A DNA stretch of 5,156 nt from CAYJBH01 sp964369445 (GTDB lineage: Bacteria > Bacillota > Clostridia > Oscillospirales > Ruminococcaceae): contig CAYJFU010000091.1 in the NCBI GenBank assembly GCA_964369445.1, positions 1 to 5,156 on the forward strand. The letters are read 5' to 3'. Under the pieces are notes generated by a model. That model was given only the letters and a program-made list of their open reading frames with translations, was not told where the DNA came from and did no database searches. Positions 1 to 5,156 of this stretch are shown piece by piece (positions within the stretch are counted from its first letter, which is position 1; every line of letters begins with the position of its first letter). A program made the position numbers and the translations under genes.

Positions 1-447
1 CATCGTGCCGGTGTAAAGCAGTATGCCTGCCCTTGAGTACAGCTTGCCGTGTCCCTGCATACGACCTTCAAAGAACTCACCCTCGTACTCCTTTGTGCCG
101 TCGGTGAAGTAGCTTATGCCCGCACCGTGGTAGCTGCCTTCCAAAAAGTTGCCGGAGTAGGTAAGCAGACCGTCGCGATTGTAAAGCTCGCCCTCGCCGG
201 AGTACTCACCATTTTGAAAATCTCCGGAGTACCAAAGTGTGCCATCGGGGTAGTACAGGTTTCCGCCACCGCTAAACAGGTTCTGCGAAAACTGCCCTAT
301 ATACTCCACCGAGCCGCTCTCGTAGTACTTGACACCCTCGCCCTCGTACATGTTTTCGGCAAAAGCGCCCTCATAAACTTTGTTTCCGTCACGGTCGAGC
401 AGTGTGCCGCTTCCCGAGACGATGCCGGCTTCGATATCGCCGGTAAA
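1..447 (-). repeat. Tandem MORN repeat array, 72-base period
   Basis: Six complete units and the start of a seventh encode the pattern YxGxF...G/S-x-G...DG with an exact 24-residue (72-base) period. Typical MORN arrays run at 23 residues per unit, so each unit here has one extra residue, in the segment just before the Tyr (for example DGTKEY). The DNA copies have diverged and the similarity is mainly at the protein level, so this is an old protein-repeat array and not a recent DNA expansion. A shorter degenerate unit may precede it (YTG at residue 122). Confidence 0.85.
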
Positions 448-855
448 GACGATTTCGCCGGTTGCGGCGGTTATGTTTGCAACTCCGGTGTAGTCCTTTA
501 CGTCCATGTCGTCAAAGCTAAAGTTTTGGTTGGTGACCACCGCCGTGGCGGTCGAGGCGGGTGTTGATACCGGATCCGCAAACATAGTAAAGTAGAGGAA
601 TATGCCTGCGCAAATCAGTAGAACTACCGCCAAAAACACCTTTTTGAACACCAAAAACTTGCCGACGGTGTAATAGTCCTCTTTGCTCTTGGGTTTTAAG
701 CTGAGCGTTTCTCTCACAAACTTTGTGAGTGGTTTTACAAGTTTGCTCGCCCAGATGTTGACGTTAAACAGCCGCTGAACGGTGAGGAGCATTCGCCTAA
801 ACGGACTTGTTACCGCTGTCGTTATTCTTTTAAATACTGCTGTAAACAAATTCAA
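1..855 (-). CDS. Membrane-anchored MORN-repeat protein (C-terminus beyond the left edge)
   Basis: The reading frame stays open from a TTG at 855 to base 1, giving 285 visible residues with the end missing. Residues 1-70 are basic and predicted cytoplasmic. Residues about 72-92 (core VFLAVVLLICAGIFLYF) form one membrane helix preceded by Lys residues, which predicts N-in/C-out. A Ser/Thr/Ala/Pro linker follows. From residue 137 the protein is a run of MORN repeats, with the YxG (once FTG) at residues 137, 161, 185, 209, 233, 257 and 281, an exact 24-residue period with G-x-G in most units. MORN units form beta-hairpin arrays that usually mediate protein or lipid contact; no enzyme domain is visible. 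TTG is chosen because AAAGGAGGG lies 9 bases upstream, a stop precedes it in frame, and the residues before the next Met (22) match the neighbouring 57-residue protein. The MORN call is firm; the ligand and role are unknown, and the external placement is inferred from charge. Confidence 0.9.
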   Translation of the reverse strand, partial: MNLFTAVFKRITTAVTSPFRRMLLTVQRLFNVNIWASKLVKPLTKFVRETLSLKPKSKEDYYTVGKFLVFKKVFLAVVLLICAGIFLYFTMFADPVSTPASTATAVVTNQNFSFDDMDVKDYTGVANITAATGEIVFTGDIEAGIVSGSGTLLDRDGNKVYEGAFAENMYEGEGVKYYESGSVEYIGQFSQNLFSGGGNLYYPDGTLWYSGDFQNGEYSGEGELYNRDGLLTYSGNFLEGSYHGAGISYFTDGTKEYEGEFFEGRMQGHGKLYSRAGILLYTGTM

Positions 856-863
856 AGCTTATG

Positions 864-872
864 CCCTCCTTT
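864..872 (-). promoter_or_regulatory. Strong Shine-Dalgarno site fixing the TTG start of the MORN gene
   Basis: On the minus strand the sequence is AAAGGAGGG, nearly a perfect anti-16S match. It ends 8-9 bases before TTG at 855. No ATG lies within reach in any frame that gives a long product. The first in-frame ATG (codon 22, at 792) has only a weak AGG upstream. The site sits in the 39-base gap after the 57-residue gene, so the MORN gene can be translated independently within a shared transcript. Confidence 0.85.
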
Positions 873-894
873 CGTCATTTTTTACTGTTGCCGG

Positions 895-1068
895 CTACTT
901 GCGCCTGTTTCTGCGCTCCTGCCTCATGTTAAGCTGTGAGGATTTTTTCGTGAGCGGTGCTGTCAGTTTGCGTGCAATGCGGTCGGGGTTTGTCTGTCGC
1001 CCCACCTGCTGAATTTTTTTGGTAAGCGGTGCTGTCAGCGCCGTTATAAACCTGTCTGCAATGCCCAT
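895..1068 (-). CDS. Small basic protein, related to the N-terminus of the MORN protein
   Basis: This encodes 57 residues from an ATG at 1068 to TAG at 895-897. It is very basic: 15 Lys/Arg against 3 Asp/Glu, with an Arg/Lys-rich tail (RQERRNRRK). It contains two near-copies of a motif, ALTAPLTKK at residues 10-18 and KLTAPLTKK at 34-42, exactly 24 residues apart. It has no membrane segment, signal peptide or Cys, and I recognise no family. Evidence that it is real: it starts 8 bases after the receptor gene's stop with a GAGG site overlapping that stop, it is followed directly by the MORN gene, and residues 6-41 align without gaps to MORN-protein residues 10-45 with about 15 identities. An earlier in-frame ATG at 1095 would give 66 residues but overlaps the receptor gene and lacks a good ribosome site. 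The role is unknown; binding of an acidic partner (membrane surface, nucleic acid or a protein of this cluster) is a guess. Confidence 0.75.
   Translation of the reverse strand: MGIADRFITALTAPLTKKIQQVGRQTNPDRIARKLTAPLTKKSSQLNMRQERRNRRK
943..1038 (-). repeat. Direct repeat pair within the 57-residue gene, 72 bases apart
   Basis: Bases 943-966 and 1015-1038 match at 22 of 24 positions and encode the LTAPLTKK motif twice. The spacing is exactly 72 bases (24 codons). Identity this high at the DNA level, including synonymous positions, points to a fairly recent internal duplication or to gene conversion between the two halves. Confidence 0.85.
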
Positions 1069-1073
1069 CGCGA

Positions 1074-1077
1074 CCTC
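1074..1077 (-). promoter_or_regulatory. Ribosome site overlapping the receptor stop codon (translational coupling)
   Basis: The minus strand reads TAGAGGTCGCGATG. The receptor's TAG runs into GAGG, which lies 5 bases before the ATG of the 57-residue gene. This decides for the start at 1068 over the upstream ATG at 1095. It suggests that terminating ribosomes help initiate the small gene, which would tie its level to that of the receptor. Confidence 0.65.
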
Positions 1078-3740
1078 TAAATGTTTCTCTCGCACTTGAA
1101 TATGTAGTATCTTGCCACGTTGTCGTATTGATTTTCTCTCAGCACCACCGCGAACAGACTTTTTGCCTCGTAGTAACGTTTGTCGGTATACAGTTGCATC
1201 GCCTTGTCAAACGTCGCCTTTGTCTCATTTATGAGGTGTGTTTCGCCGGTGGAAGAGGCATCGTAAAAGTCGTACAGAGCGTAATCACTCTTGGCATCGT
1301 CGCCGAGGTTTCCGATAAAGCGGTAGAAGTAGTTGTCCTTTTCCACTCCCTCAAACGCCGCTGAGGTGACTATCAGCCTTGTTGCGAACTCACGGAACAG
1401 CTCTTCGTTCTCCGCGATGTAGTCCAGTTCCTTTGAGATGATGGATGGGATAAAGTGATCCTCATCGCCGCATATGCCGTAGTAAACGCGTGTCTTGTGC
1501 ACTACAAATAGTGCTTTCACCCTGCTTTGCATCGGCACCTTTGCGTTTACGCCGTCAATGCGTGACAGTGAGGACAATGCTATATCCACCGCACTGTTTG
1601 CGCCCTCGGGGCAAACTATCTGCAATCGTCTGAGGTTTACGCTGTCAACGACGAGTGTCGCGCCTTGTCGCTCGCAGGTCTCGCTTATGATATTAAAGCA
1701 CTCGTTTGTGATGTCCTGCAATGCCGAGGTTGAGGCGGCGGCGTTAACGCTGAGGCTTACGGTAAGTGTGTTGTAAACCGCCTCGGTGCTGTTGCCGAGT
1801 TTTATATCGTCAAGGCTTTGTTTGCCGAGCAGTGCAAATACCTTTTGCGGTATAAATCTGTAGTAGGTTTTGCTTGCCTTTTGTAGGTCGTACATTTTGA
1901 GGTCGATATCGGAGGCCATGTTGTTAAACACCTTTACGATGTCCGATAGCTCGTCACTGCTGTCCACTTCAAGTCTTACAGCGGTGTTGCCGTGTGAGAA
2001 CTCCTCAAGAGCCGCCTTAATTTTGCCTATTGGGTCGATGACTCCTTTAAATATCCTGTGCAGTGACAGCATCAGTGCCAGTAGGAACAGTGCCGCAACG
2101 CCGATGTAGATAAGCAGGAATGTATTTGCCGAGGCCTCGATGCCGCTGTAAAGTGTGCCGGTTTCTATAAGGTAGATTGTGCCGCCGGATATACCGCCTA
2201 TCGGTGTGACGCAGGAAAAGCGTATGCCGTTTTCGTCGTTTATGAGACCCGTCTGTGCCACGCCCGTCTCCACCGCACGCATAAACAGCTCGGTTGAGTC
2301 GGTGTTCATGCCGATTTCAAAGGGGTAGAAGAGCGGTGCGTCAAAGTCAACGCCGGTGAACAGTGTCTCCCTTTCAAAGTAAGCGGTGCGCGTGTAGGTC
2401 GTCCTTGTGCCTATCTGACCTAAGAGGTAGTCGTAGGCATCGGTGGTGTAGTCGTATGGATATTCCATCTCGTTGAATATCTCTGCGCCGAACAGTGCGG
2501 CAAGTAGATTGCCCTCGTCCTGCACCTGTTTTTCACTGCTCTGTAGTACCGACAGCTTGTTGGAGTAGTAGGAGAACACGCCGAACAGTACAAGTGCTAC
2601 AATAAGTAATGGCAGTGAGGTGAGTGTCAGTTTTGCTATGATGGTCTTGCTGTTTTTTACAAGTCCTGCAAAAGCAAACAGCAGTGCTACGAGAAGAAAC
2701 GCGACTATTTCGGCGATGATAAGCTGTAATACGATGCCTATCAGTATCTCAAAAAATCCACCATCCAGTGTTCTTACAAGTTTTGTCTGCCCTGCTGTGG
2801 AGACGAGTATTTCAAAAAATCCGCTGCTGTTGTTCTTTGCGACCGCCATAAAGTTGGATACATCCTCCATCGACATGGCAAGTAGGTGTACCGGTGTGTA
2901 GCTAATGTTGCCGGTGAAAGGTTCCGTGCCCCTTTTGACAACGGCGGTTTCGGTGGTCTGCGGGTCGAGCGTCAGTATGTCGCCGCTCTCCTGCTCGCCG
3001 ATGATGACCGTATCGTCCTGCACGTCGACAAACATCGGATACATGACCCTGTCAAGCTCTCGCGCCGGATACACTTCCGTCGGTTCCTGTGCACCCTCTG
3101 TGGCTAGGAAAAGCTTGCCGGATTTTGCTATAAACAGCAGGTCTTCACCGTATGGTTCTATTTCATATATACCCTCGTCGGCATCTATTTGGTAAGTTCT
3201 TGTATATTTCGGCTCCAGCGGTAGTTTGGCTCTCAACTGCTCTGCATCGTAGGATTCACGCGTTACGATGTTTTGCGCGCCATTTGTTCCGCTGAGGAAT
3301 ATCGAGCCATCCATTGACAGCCATCTGTAGTTTACGTCGCTTGCCTCTGTAAATTCGTGGGTTGTGACGTGTTTGAACATCCAGTTTTCAAGGTTGTAAA
3401 CCTCCAGTGTCTGTGTCGGATTTTCATCGGTGTTTGTCGTCTGTTTGAGCACGTATGCAAACCCGTCATCGTCTATCAGCGTGTCAAGTATCGTGACGTA
3501 CAGACCGCCCTCGGTTCGCGGCATGGATATTGTCGATGTGACATTGCCGGATTCGTCCACCCTGTGCATTACGATTTCACTCTCTTCGTAGACGGTGACT
3601 ATGCTCTGCGCCGCCGAGGAATAGTATATATCGGCGATGTTGGATATGCGGTTGTCGGTCAAAAACAGCGCATTAAAAAGCACTATCACAAATGCGATAA
3701 CCGCTACCAATATAAAACAAAATCTCTTGAATCTGCTCAC
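1077..3740 (-). CDS. Multi-domain membrane receptor with HAMP and a degenerate nucleotide-cyclase-like domain
   Basis: 887 residues. In order: membrane helix at about 7-27; outside domain at about 30-330, rich in short beta strands with D/G turns and propeller-like; helices at about 332-360 and 370-391; second outside domain at about 392-538, with the shape of a Cache-type sensor; helix at about 539-559; HAMP linker at 561-615 (Pro570, DELSDIVKVFNNMASDI); class III adenylate/guanylate cyclase-like region at about 623-800, recognised by RFIPQKVFALLGKQSLDDIKLG and YYGICGDEDHFIPSIISKELDYI; and a TPR-like tail at about 835-885. The metal-binding Asp positions appear lost (LFSD-I aligned to SLS-V665-N; the GD site near N702), as do the late Asn/Arg (D773, E777). 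I therefore infer no cyclase activity; it may act as a binding or dimer-switch domain. The start is GTG, with GAGG 4 bases upstream and an in-frame TGA 15 bases upstream, so no longer form exists. The architecture is firm; the ligand is unknown. Confidence 0.88.
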   Translation of the reverse strand: MSRFKRFCFILVAVIAFVIVLFNALFLTDNRISNIADIYYSSAAQSIVTVYEESEIVMHRVDESGNVTSTISMPRTEGGLYVTILDTLIDDDGFAYVLKQTTNTDENPTQTLEVYNLENWMFKHVTTHEFTEASDVNYRWLSMDGSIFLSGTNGAQNIVTRESYDAEQLRAKLPLEPKYTRTYQIDADEGIYEIEPYGEDLLFIAKSGKLFLATEGAQEPTEVYPARELDRVMYPMFVDVQDDTVIIGEQESGDILTLDPQTTETAVVKRGTEPFTGNISYTPVHLLAMSMEDVSNFMAVAKNNSSGFFEILVSTAGQTKLVRTLDGGFFEILIGIVLQLIIAEIVAFLLVALLFAFAGLVKNSKTIIAKLTLTSLPLLIVALVLFGVFSYYSNKLSVLQSSEKQVQDEGNLLAALFGAEIFNEMEYPYDYTTDAYDYLLGQIGTRTTYTRTAYFERETLFTGVDFDAPLFYPFEIGMNTDSTELFMRAVETGVAQTGLINDENGIRFSCVTPIGGISGGTIYLIETGTLYSGIEASANTFLLIYIGVAALFLLALMLSLHRIFKGVIDPIGKIKAALEEFSHGNTAVRLEVDSSDELSDIVKVFNNMASDIDLKMYDLQKASKTYYRFIPQKVFALLGKQSLDDIKLGNSTEAVYNTLTVSLSVNAAASTSALQDITNECFNIISETCERQGATLVVDSVNLRRLQIVCPEGANSAVDIALSSLSRIDGVNAKVPMQSRVKALFVVHKTRVYYGICGDEDHFIPSIISKELDYIAENEELFREFATRLIVTSAAFEGVEKDNYFYRFIGNLGDDAKSDYALYDFYDASSTGETHLINETKATFDKAMQLYTDKRYYEAKSLFAVVLRENQYDNVARYYIFKCERNI
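2743..2822 (-). repeat. Short direct repeat at the outside-membrane junction of the receptor
   Basis: Bases 2743-2759 and 2806-2822 match at 16 of 17 positions, 63 bases (21 codons) apart. They encode GFFEIL at residues 307-312 and again at 328-333, immediately before the second membrane helix. This looks like a small in-frame duplication of a juxtamembrane strand. Confidence 0.75.
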
Positions 3741-3762
3741 GTTACCTCGCTGTCAACATGTT

Positions 3763-3790
3763 GTTATAAATCGAGTGTGGCTAATGACAC
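3763..3790 (-). promoter_or_regulatory. Possible sigma-70-type promoter for the receptor gene
   Basis: On the minus strand a -35-like GTGTCA (4 of 6 matches, plus-strand 3785-3790) is followed after 16 bases by TATAAC (5 of 6, plus-strand 3763-3768). Transcription would start near 3756, leaving a leader of roughly 15 bases before GTG at 3740, just enough for the GAGG site at 3745-3748. A 10-base palindrome, CAACATGTTG (3754-3763), touches the -10 end and covers the expected start, where a repressor could sit. Pattern match only. Confidence 0.35.
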
Positions 3791-3803
3791 TGATTAGTTT
3801 TTT

Positions 3804-3844
3804 CGCTTATCCTATCCCCGCCTTCGGCGGGGATAGGATAAGCG
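3804..3844. repeat. Perfect 19-bp inverted repeat with 3-base loop between two genes
   Basis: The left arm (3804-3822) and right arm (3826-3844) are exact reverse complements around TTC, giving a very stable GC-topped hairpin (CCCCGCC/GGCGGGG). A second palindrome, AGCGGTA-A-TACCGCT (3841-3855), shares the last bases of the right arm. On the minus strand, which carries the genes, the stem is followed by six A and not by a U run; on the plus strand it is followed by GTAATA. It is therefore not a canonical Rho-independent terminator in either direction. It could be a REP/MITE-like palindromic element, an RNA-stability stem at the end of the 297-residue gene's message, or a structure that trims the polycistronic transcript. 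Confidence 0.85.
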
Positions 3845-3880
3845 GTAATACCGCTAAATCGTCTCTCTTTGCCCACTTTC

Positions 3881-4774
3881 TTATAAATCTTCGTCGCCTA
3901 AAAATACATCGCCTATCTGTTCAAGTCCGATATAAACCAAGTTTTCTTCGTTAAGTTGCTGTGCCTGTACCCTTATATAGATTTGATAGACGGTAAAAAT
4001 TATTGTCACCGCCACCAATACTATCGCAAGTATCGTTGTCCAGTTGCGTTTGATAAAGGCCATCATAGCCTTTATCTTTGACCATATCAGCCGCCATCCT
4101 GTTGCCGGCACTGTGTAGCCGTCGGACAGCAGTTTTACAAAGGTTATCATACTGCTGTAGGAGTTAAATCCACCCGAGCGTGCCTTGCGGTACAGCACCT
4201 GTAGTTCACTGGGGTAGCGGTTGACGGTGCCGCTGTACTTTAATTCGTACTCCTCCGCTAAAATGTTGAAGATGCGCGTTGCCAGCTCACGGTAGTAGTC
4301 CGTCTGTGTCGCCGACTTGTTCCACGCCGAGAAGTCCAAAAAGTAGTTAAAAAATATGTCAAGGTTGTTTGTGGCATTAATGTTTCTGTCCGACAACAGC
4401 AGCAGTCCCACCGAGGGGGTCACCTGCGTTTCCGCTGTCGCTATCAGCATGTTTTCCGCCAGTGCCACGCGGCGTTTATCGTTGGTGCAAAGTACCGCTT
4501 GTTGCACCGAAAGTCGGTTTTCGTTGCGGTAGTCAAACACAAGGTTAAGTCTGTCGCCCTGAGTGTAAGAACCCTTAAAGTCCACATTGGTTGAGAAAAG
4601 TCCCTCGGTGGCGATATGGTGTGCAACCTCACGGCGCACATCGGGCGCTTTAATTGATATGACGGTATAAAAAGAGCCGGTGTCGCGCGCCCTGTCCTCG
4701 CAAACGGTGATGTCGTTGACATCGTTCACAATGACAGTTCGAACGGTGAAAAGCTGCATATTTATTAAATCCAT
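3881..4774 (-). CDS. Single-pass membrane protein of unknown function, possibly of kinase-like fold
   Basis: 297 residues with no signal peptide. Residues 1-243 are predicted cytoplasmic, a single membrane helix spans about 245-267 (TTILAIVLVAVTIIFTVYQIYI) behind Lys/Arg residues, and about 30 acidic residues (ending GDEDL) lie outside. The soluble part starts with strands (ITVCEDRARDTGSFYTVISI). Residues about 77-150 have the order of a kinase C-lobe entrance: hinge-like LVFDYRNENRL, a helix, then LLLLSDRNINATNNLDIFFNYFLDF, which resembles the catalytic-loop/DFG stretch with key residues missing. I offer a pseudokinase-like fold only as a weak possibility; no activity can be claimed. ATG at 4774 has AAGGG 9 bases upstream; an ATG at codon 6 (4759) is an alternative start. 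The gene lies 140 bases before the receptor gene and probably belongs to the same functional cluster, as a partner in signalling across the membrane. Confidence 0.8.
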   Translation of the reverse strand: MDLINMQLFTVRTVIVNDVNDITVCEDRARDTGSFYTVISIKAPDVRREVAHHIATEGLFSTNVDFKGSYTQGDRLNLVFDYRNENRLSVQQAVLCTNDKRRVALAENMLIATAETQVTPSVGLLLLSDRNINATNNLDIFFNYFLDFSAWNKSATQTDYYRELATRIFNILAEEYELKYSGTVNRYPSELQVLYRKARSGGFNSYSSMITFVKLLSDGYTVPATGWRLIWSKIKAMMAFIKRNWTTILAIVLVAVTIIFTVYQIYIRVQAQQLNEENLVYIGLEQIGDVFLGDEDL

Positions 4775-4893
4775 ATACTAAAACCCTTATGCGCCACGAT
4801 TGCTATAGTCCATTAACTTGAAAAACAAAATTGATGCGAGCGAAGATAGGCTGAATTTATTCCGGCAGACGCGTTGGTCTTTAAGTTTACCGA
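4775..4893. other. Intergenic spacer, no clear element
   Basis: This 119-base gap separates the Ig-like gene's stop from the 297-residue gene. It is AT-richer than the genes. On the minus strand a weak promoter-like pair (TTGTTT, then TATAGC about 15 bases on) could serve the downstream gene, but the match is poor. I see no stem with a following T run, no open frame of useful length and no tRNA-like fold. Confidence 0.4.
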
Positions 4894-5156
4894 CTATACT
4901 TTGTCACCCTTTTTCTTCTGTGTAACTATGGCGAATACGTGTGTGTAGACGGTTGGGTCGCTGATTGCTTCCACCCTTATCTCGTATGCGCCCTCTTTGG
5001 ACGGTGCGGTGTAAACGCCGCTGTTGTCAATCTCGCCGCCCTCAGCCTCCAGCAGTGTAAAGTTGCAAGGCTCGCTGGGCATGTTCAGGAATATCGGTGA
5101 TATGTGTGCCGTGCCTTTTGGCGGCAGTACGATGGTGTCGGGGTTGACGACTATCA
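4894..5156 (-). CDS. C-terminal end of an Ig-like-domain protein (N-terminus beyond the right edge)
   Basis: The frame is open from the right edge to TAG at 4894-4896, giving 86 visible residues. They read as one complete beta-sandwich of bacterial Ig-like type: an opening strand NPDTIVLPPKGTAHI, the diagnostic turn GGEIDNSGVYTAP (visible residues 39-51), the strand GAYEIRVEAIS, and a closing strand THVFAIV, then a Lys-rich end (KKKGDK). In known proteins the 'G-x-I/V-D-x-x-G-V/L-Y-T-A-P' turn marks Ig-like modules usually found in exported or surface proteins. An ATG at 5082 lies inside the domain and cuts off its first strand, so it is not taken as the start. The rest of the protein, and therefore its export signal and function, cannot be seen. 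The domain call is good; the protein's identity is open. Confidence 0.75.
   Translation of the reverse strand, partial: IVVNPDTIVLPPKGTAHISPIFLNMPSEPCNFTLLEAEGGEIDNSGVYTAPSKEGAYEIRVEAISDPTVYTHVFAIVTQKKKGDKV

Noticed and set aside
49..567. 172-residue plus-strand open frame
   Set aside because: It lies antisense to the MORN gene. It exists because the repeated Tyr-Glu-Gly-rich codons of the minus strand leave few stops on the other strand. It has no ribosome site and no recognisable domain.
895..1095. Longer 66-residue version of the small basic protein starting at 1095
   Set aside because: Its start lies within the receptor gene with no Shine-Dalgarno site. The ATG at 1068 has GAGG 5 bases upstream and keeps all of the region homologous to the MORN protein.
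2945..3700. Active adenylate cyclase or histidine kinase assignment for the receptor
   Set aside because: There are no histidine-kinase H or ATP-binding boxes after HAMP, and the cyclase-like domain lacks the aligned metal-binding Asp residues. An enzymatic name would mislead.
3357..3797. 146-residue plus-strand open frame, and the overlapping 3637-3954 frame
   Set aside because: Both are mostly antisense to the receptor gene or run across the spacer and hairpin. They have low-complexity composition and no ribosome site, while the minus-strand frame has clear domains.
3797..3850. Intrinsic terminator at the 19-bp hairpin
   Set aside because: The T run (3798-3803) precedes the stem on the plus strand, so on the coding strand the stem is followed by A residues. 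Neither direction gives a stem followed by U residues.
4444..4722. 92-residue minus-strand frame inside the 297-residue gene
   Set aside because: It is an alternative frame of a longer gene on the same strand, without a good ribosome site or conserved pattern.
4794..4893. Possible small stem-loops in the spacer (AGAC/GTCT, GAAT/ATTC)
   Set aside because: The stems are only 4 bp and no T run follows, which is expected by chance in an AT-rich spacer.

Overview
All credible genes in this window lie on the minus strand, so transcription runs from right to left. The layout is compact: four protein genes plus one very small one, spaced 8 to 140 bases apart. Start codons are mixed (TTG, GTG, ATG), Shine-Dalgarno sites are clear for most genes, and base composition looks close to half GC by eye. 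Together with the domain types, this suggests a Bacillota/Clostridia-like bacterium. That placement is an inference, since no taxonomic marker gene is present.

From right to left (5' to 3' for the genes), the window holds: (a) the C-terminal end of a protein with an immunoglobulin-like beta domain, running off the right edge; (b) a 119-base spacer; (c) a 297-residue protein with a cytoplasmic region that I do not firmly recognise, one membrane segment near its C-terminus and a short external tail; (d) a 140-base spacer with a perfect 19-bp inverted repeat and a possible promoter; (e) an 887-residue receptor with four membrane segments, two predicted outside domains, a HAMP linker, a class III nucleotide-cyclase-like domain that has apparently lost its catalytic residues, and a TPR-like tail; (f) a 57-residue, very basic protein starting 8 bases after the receptor's stop; (g) a membrane-anchored MORN-repeat protein with a TTG start, running off the left edge.

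The parts suggest an envelope-associated sensing or scaffolding module. It would have a receptor whose inside domain probably binds or signals by conformation rather than by making cyclic nucleotide, and two further single-pass membrane proteins. The Ig-like protein probably also acts outside the cell, although no signal sequence is visible for it. The most striking link is between the 57-residue protein and the cytoplasmic N-terminus of the MORN protein. They align without gaps over about 36 residues, and each carries two copies of a short Pro/basic motif exactly 24 residues apart. This small domain, once free-standing and once fused to a membrane anchor, is the best candidate here for something undescribed.

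There are no RNA genes, insertion sequences, CRISPR arrays or origins that I can support. No stretch over 300 bases lacks a gene.
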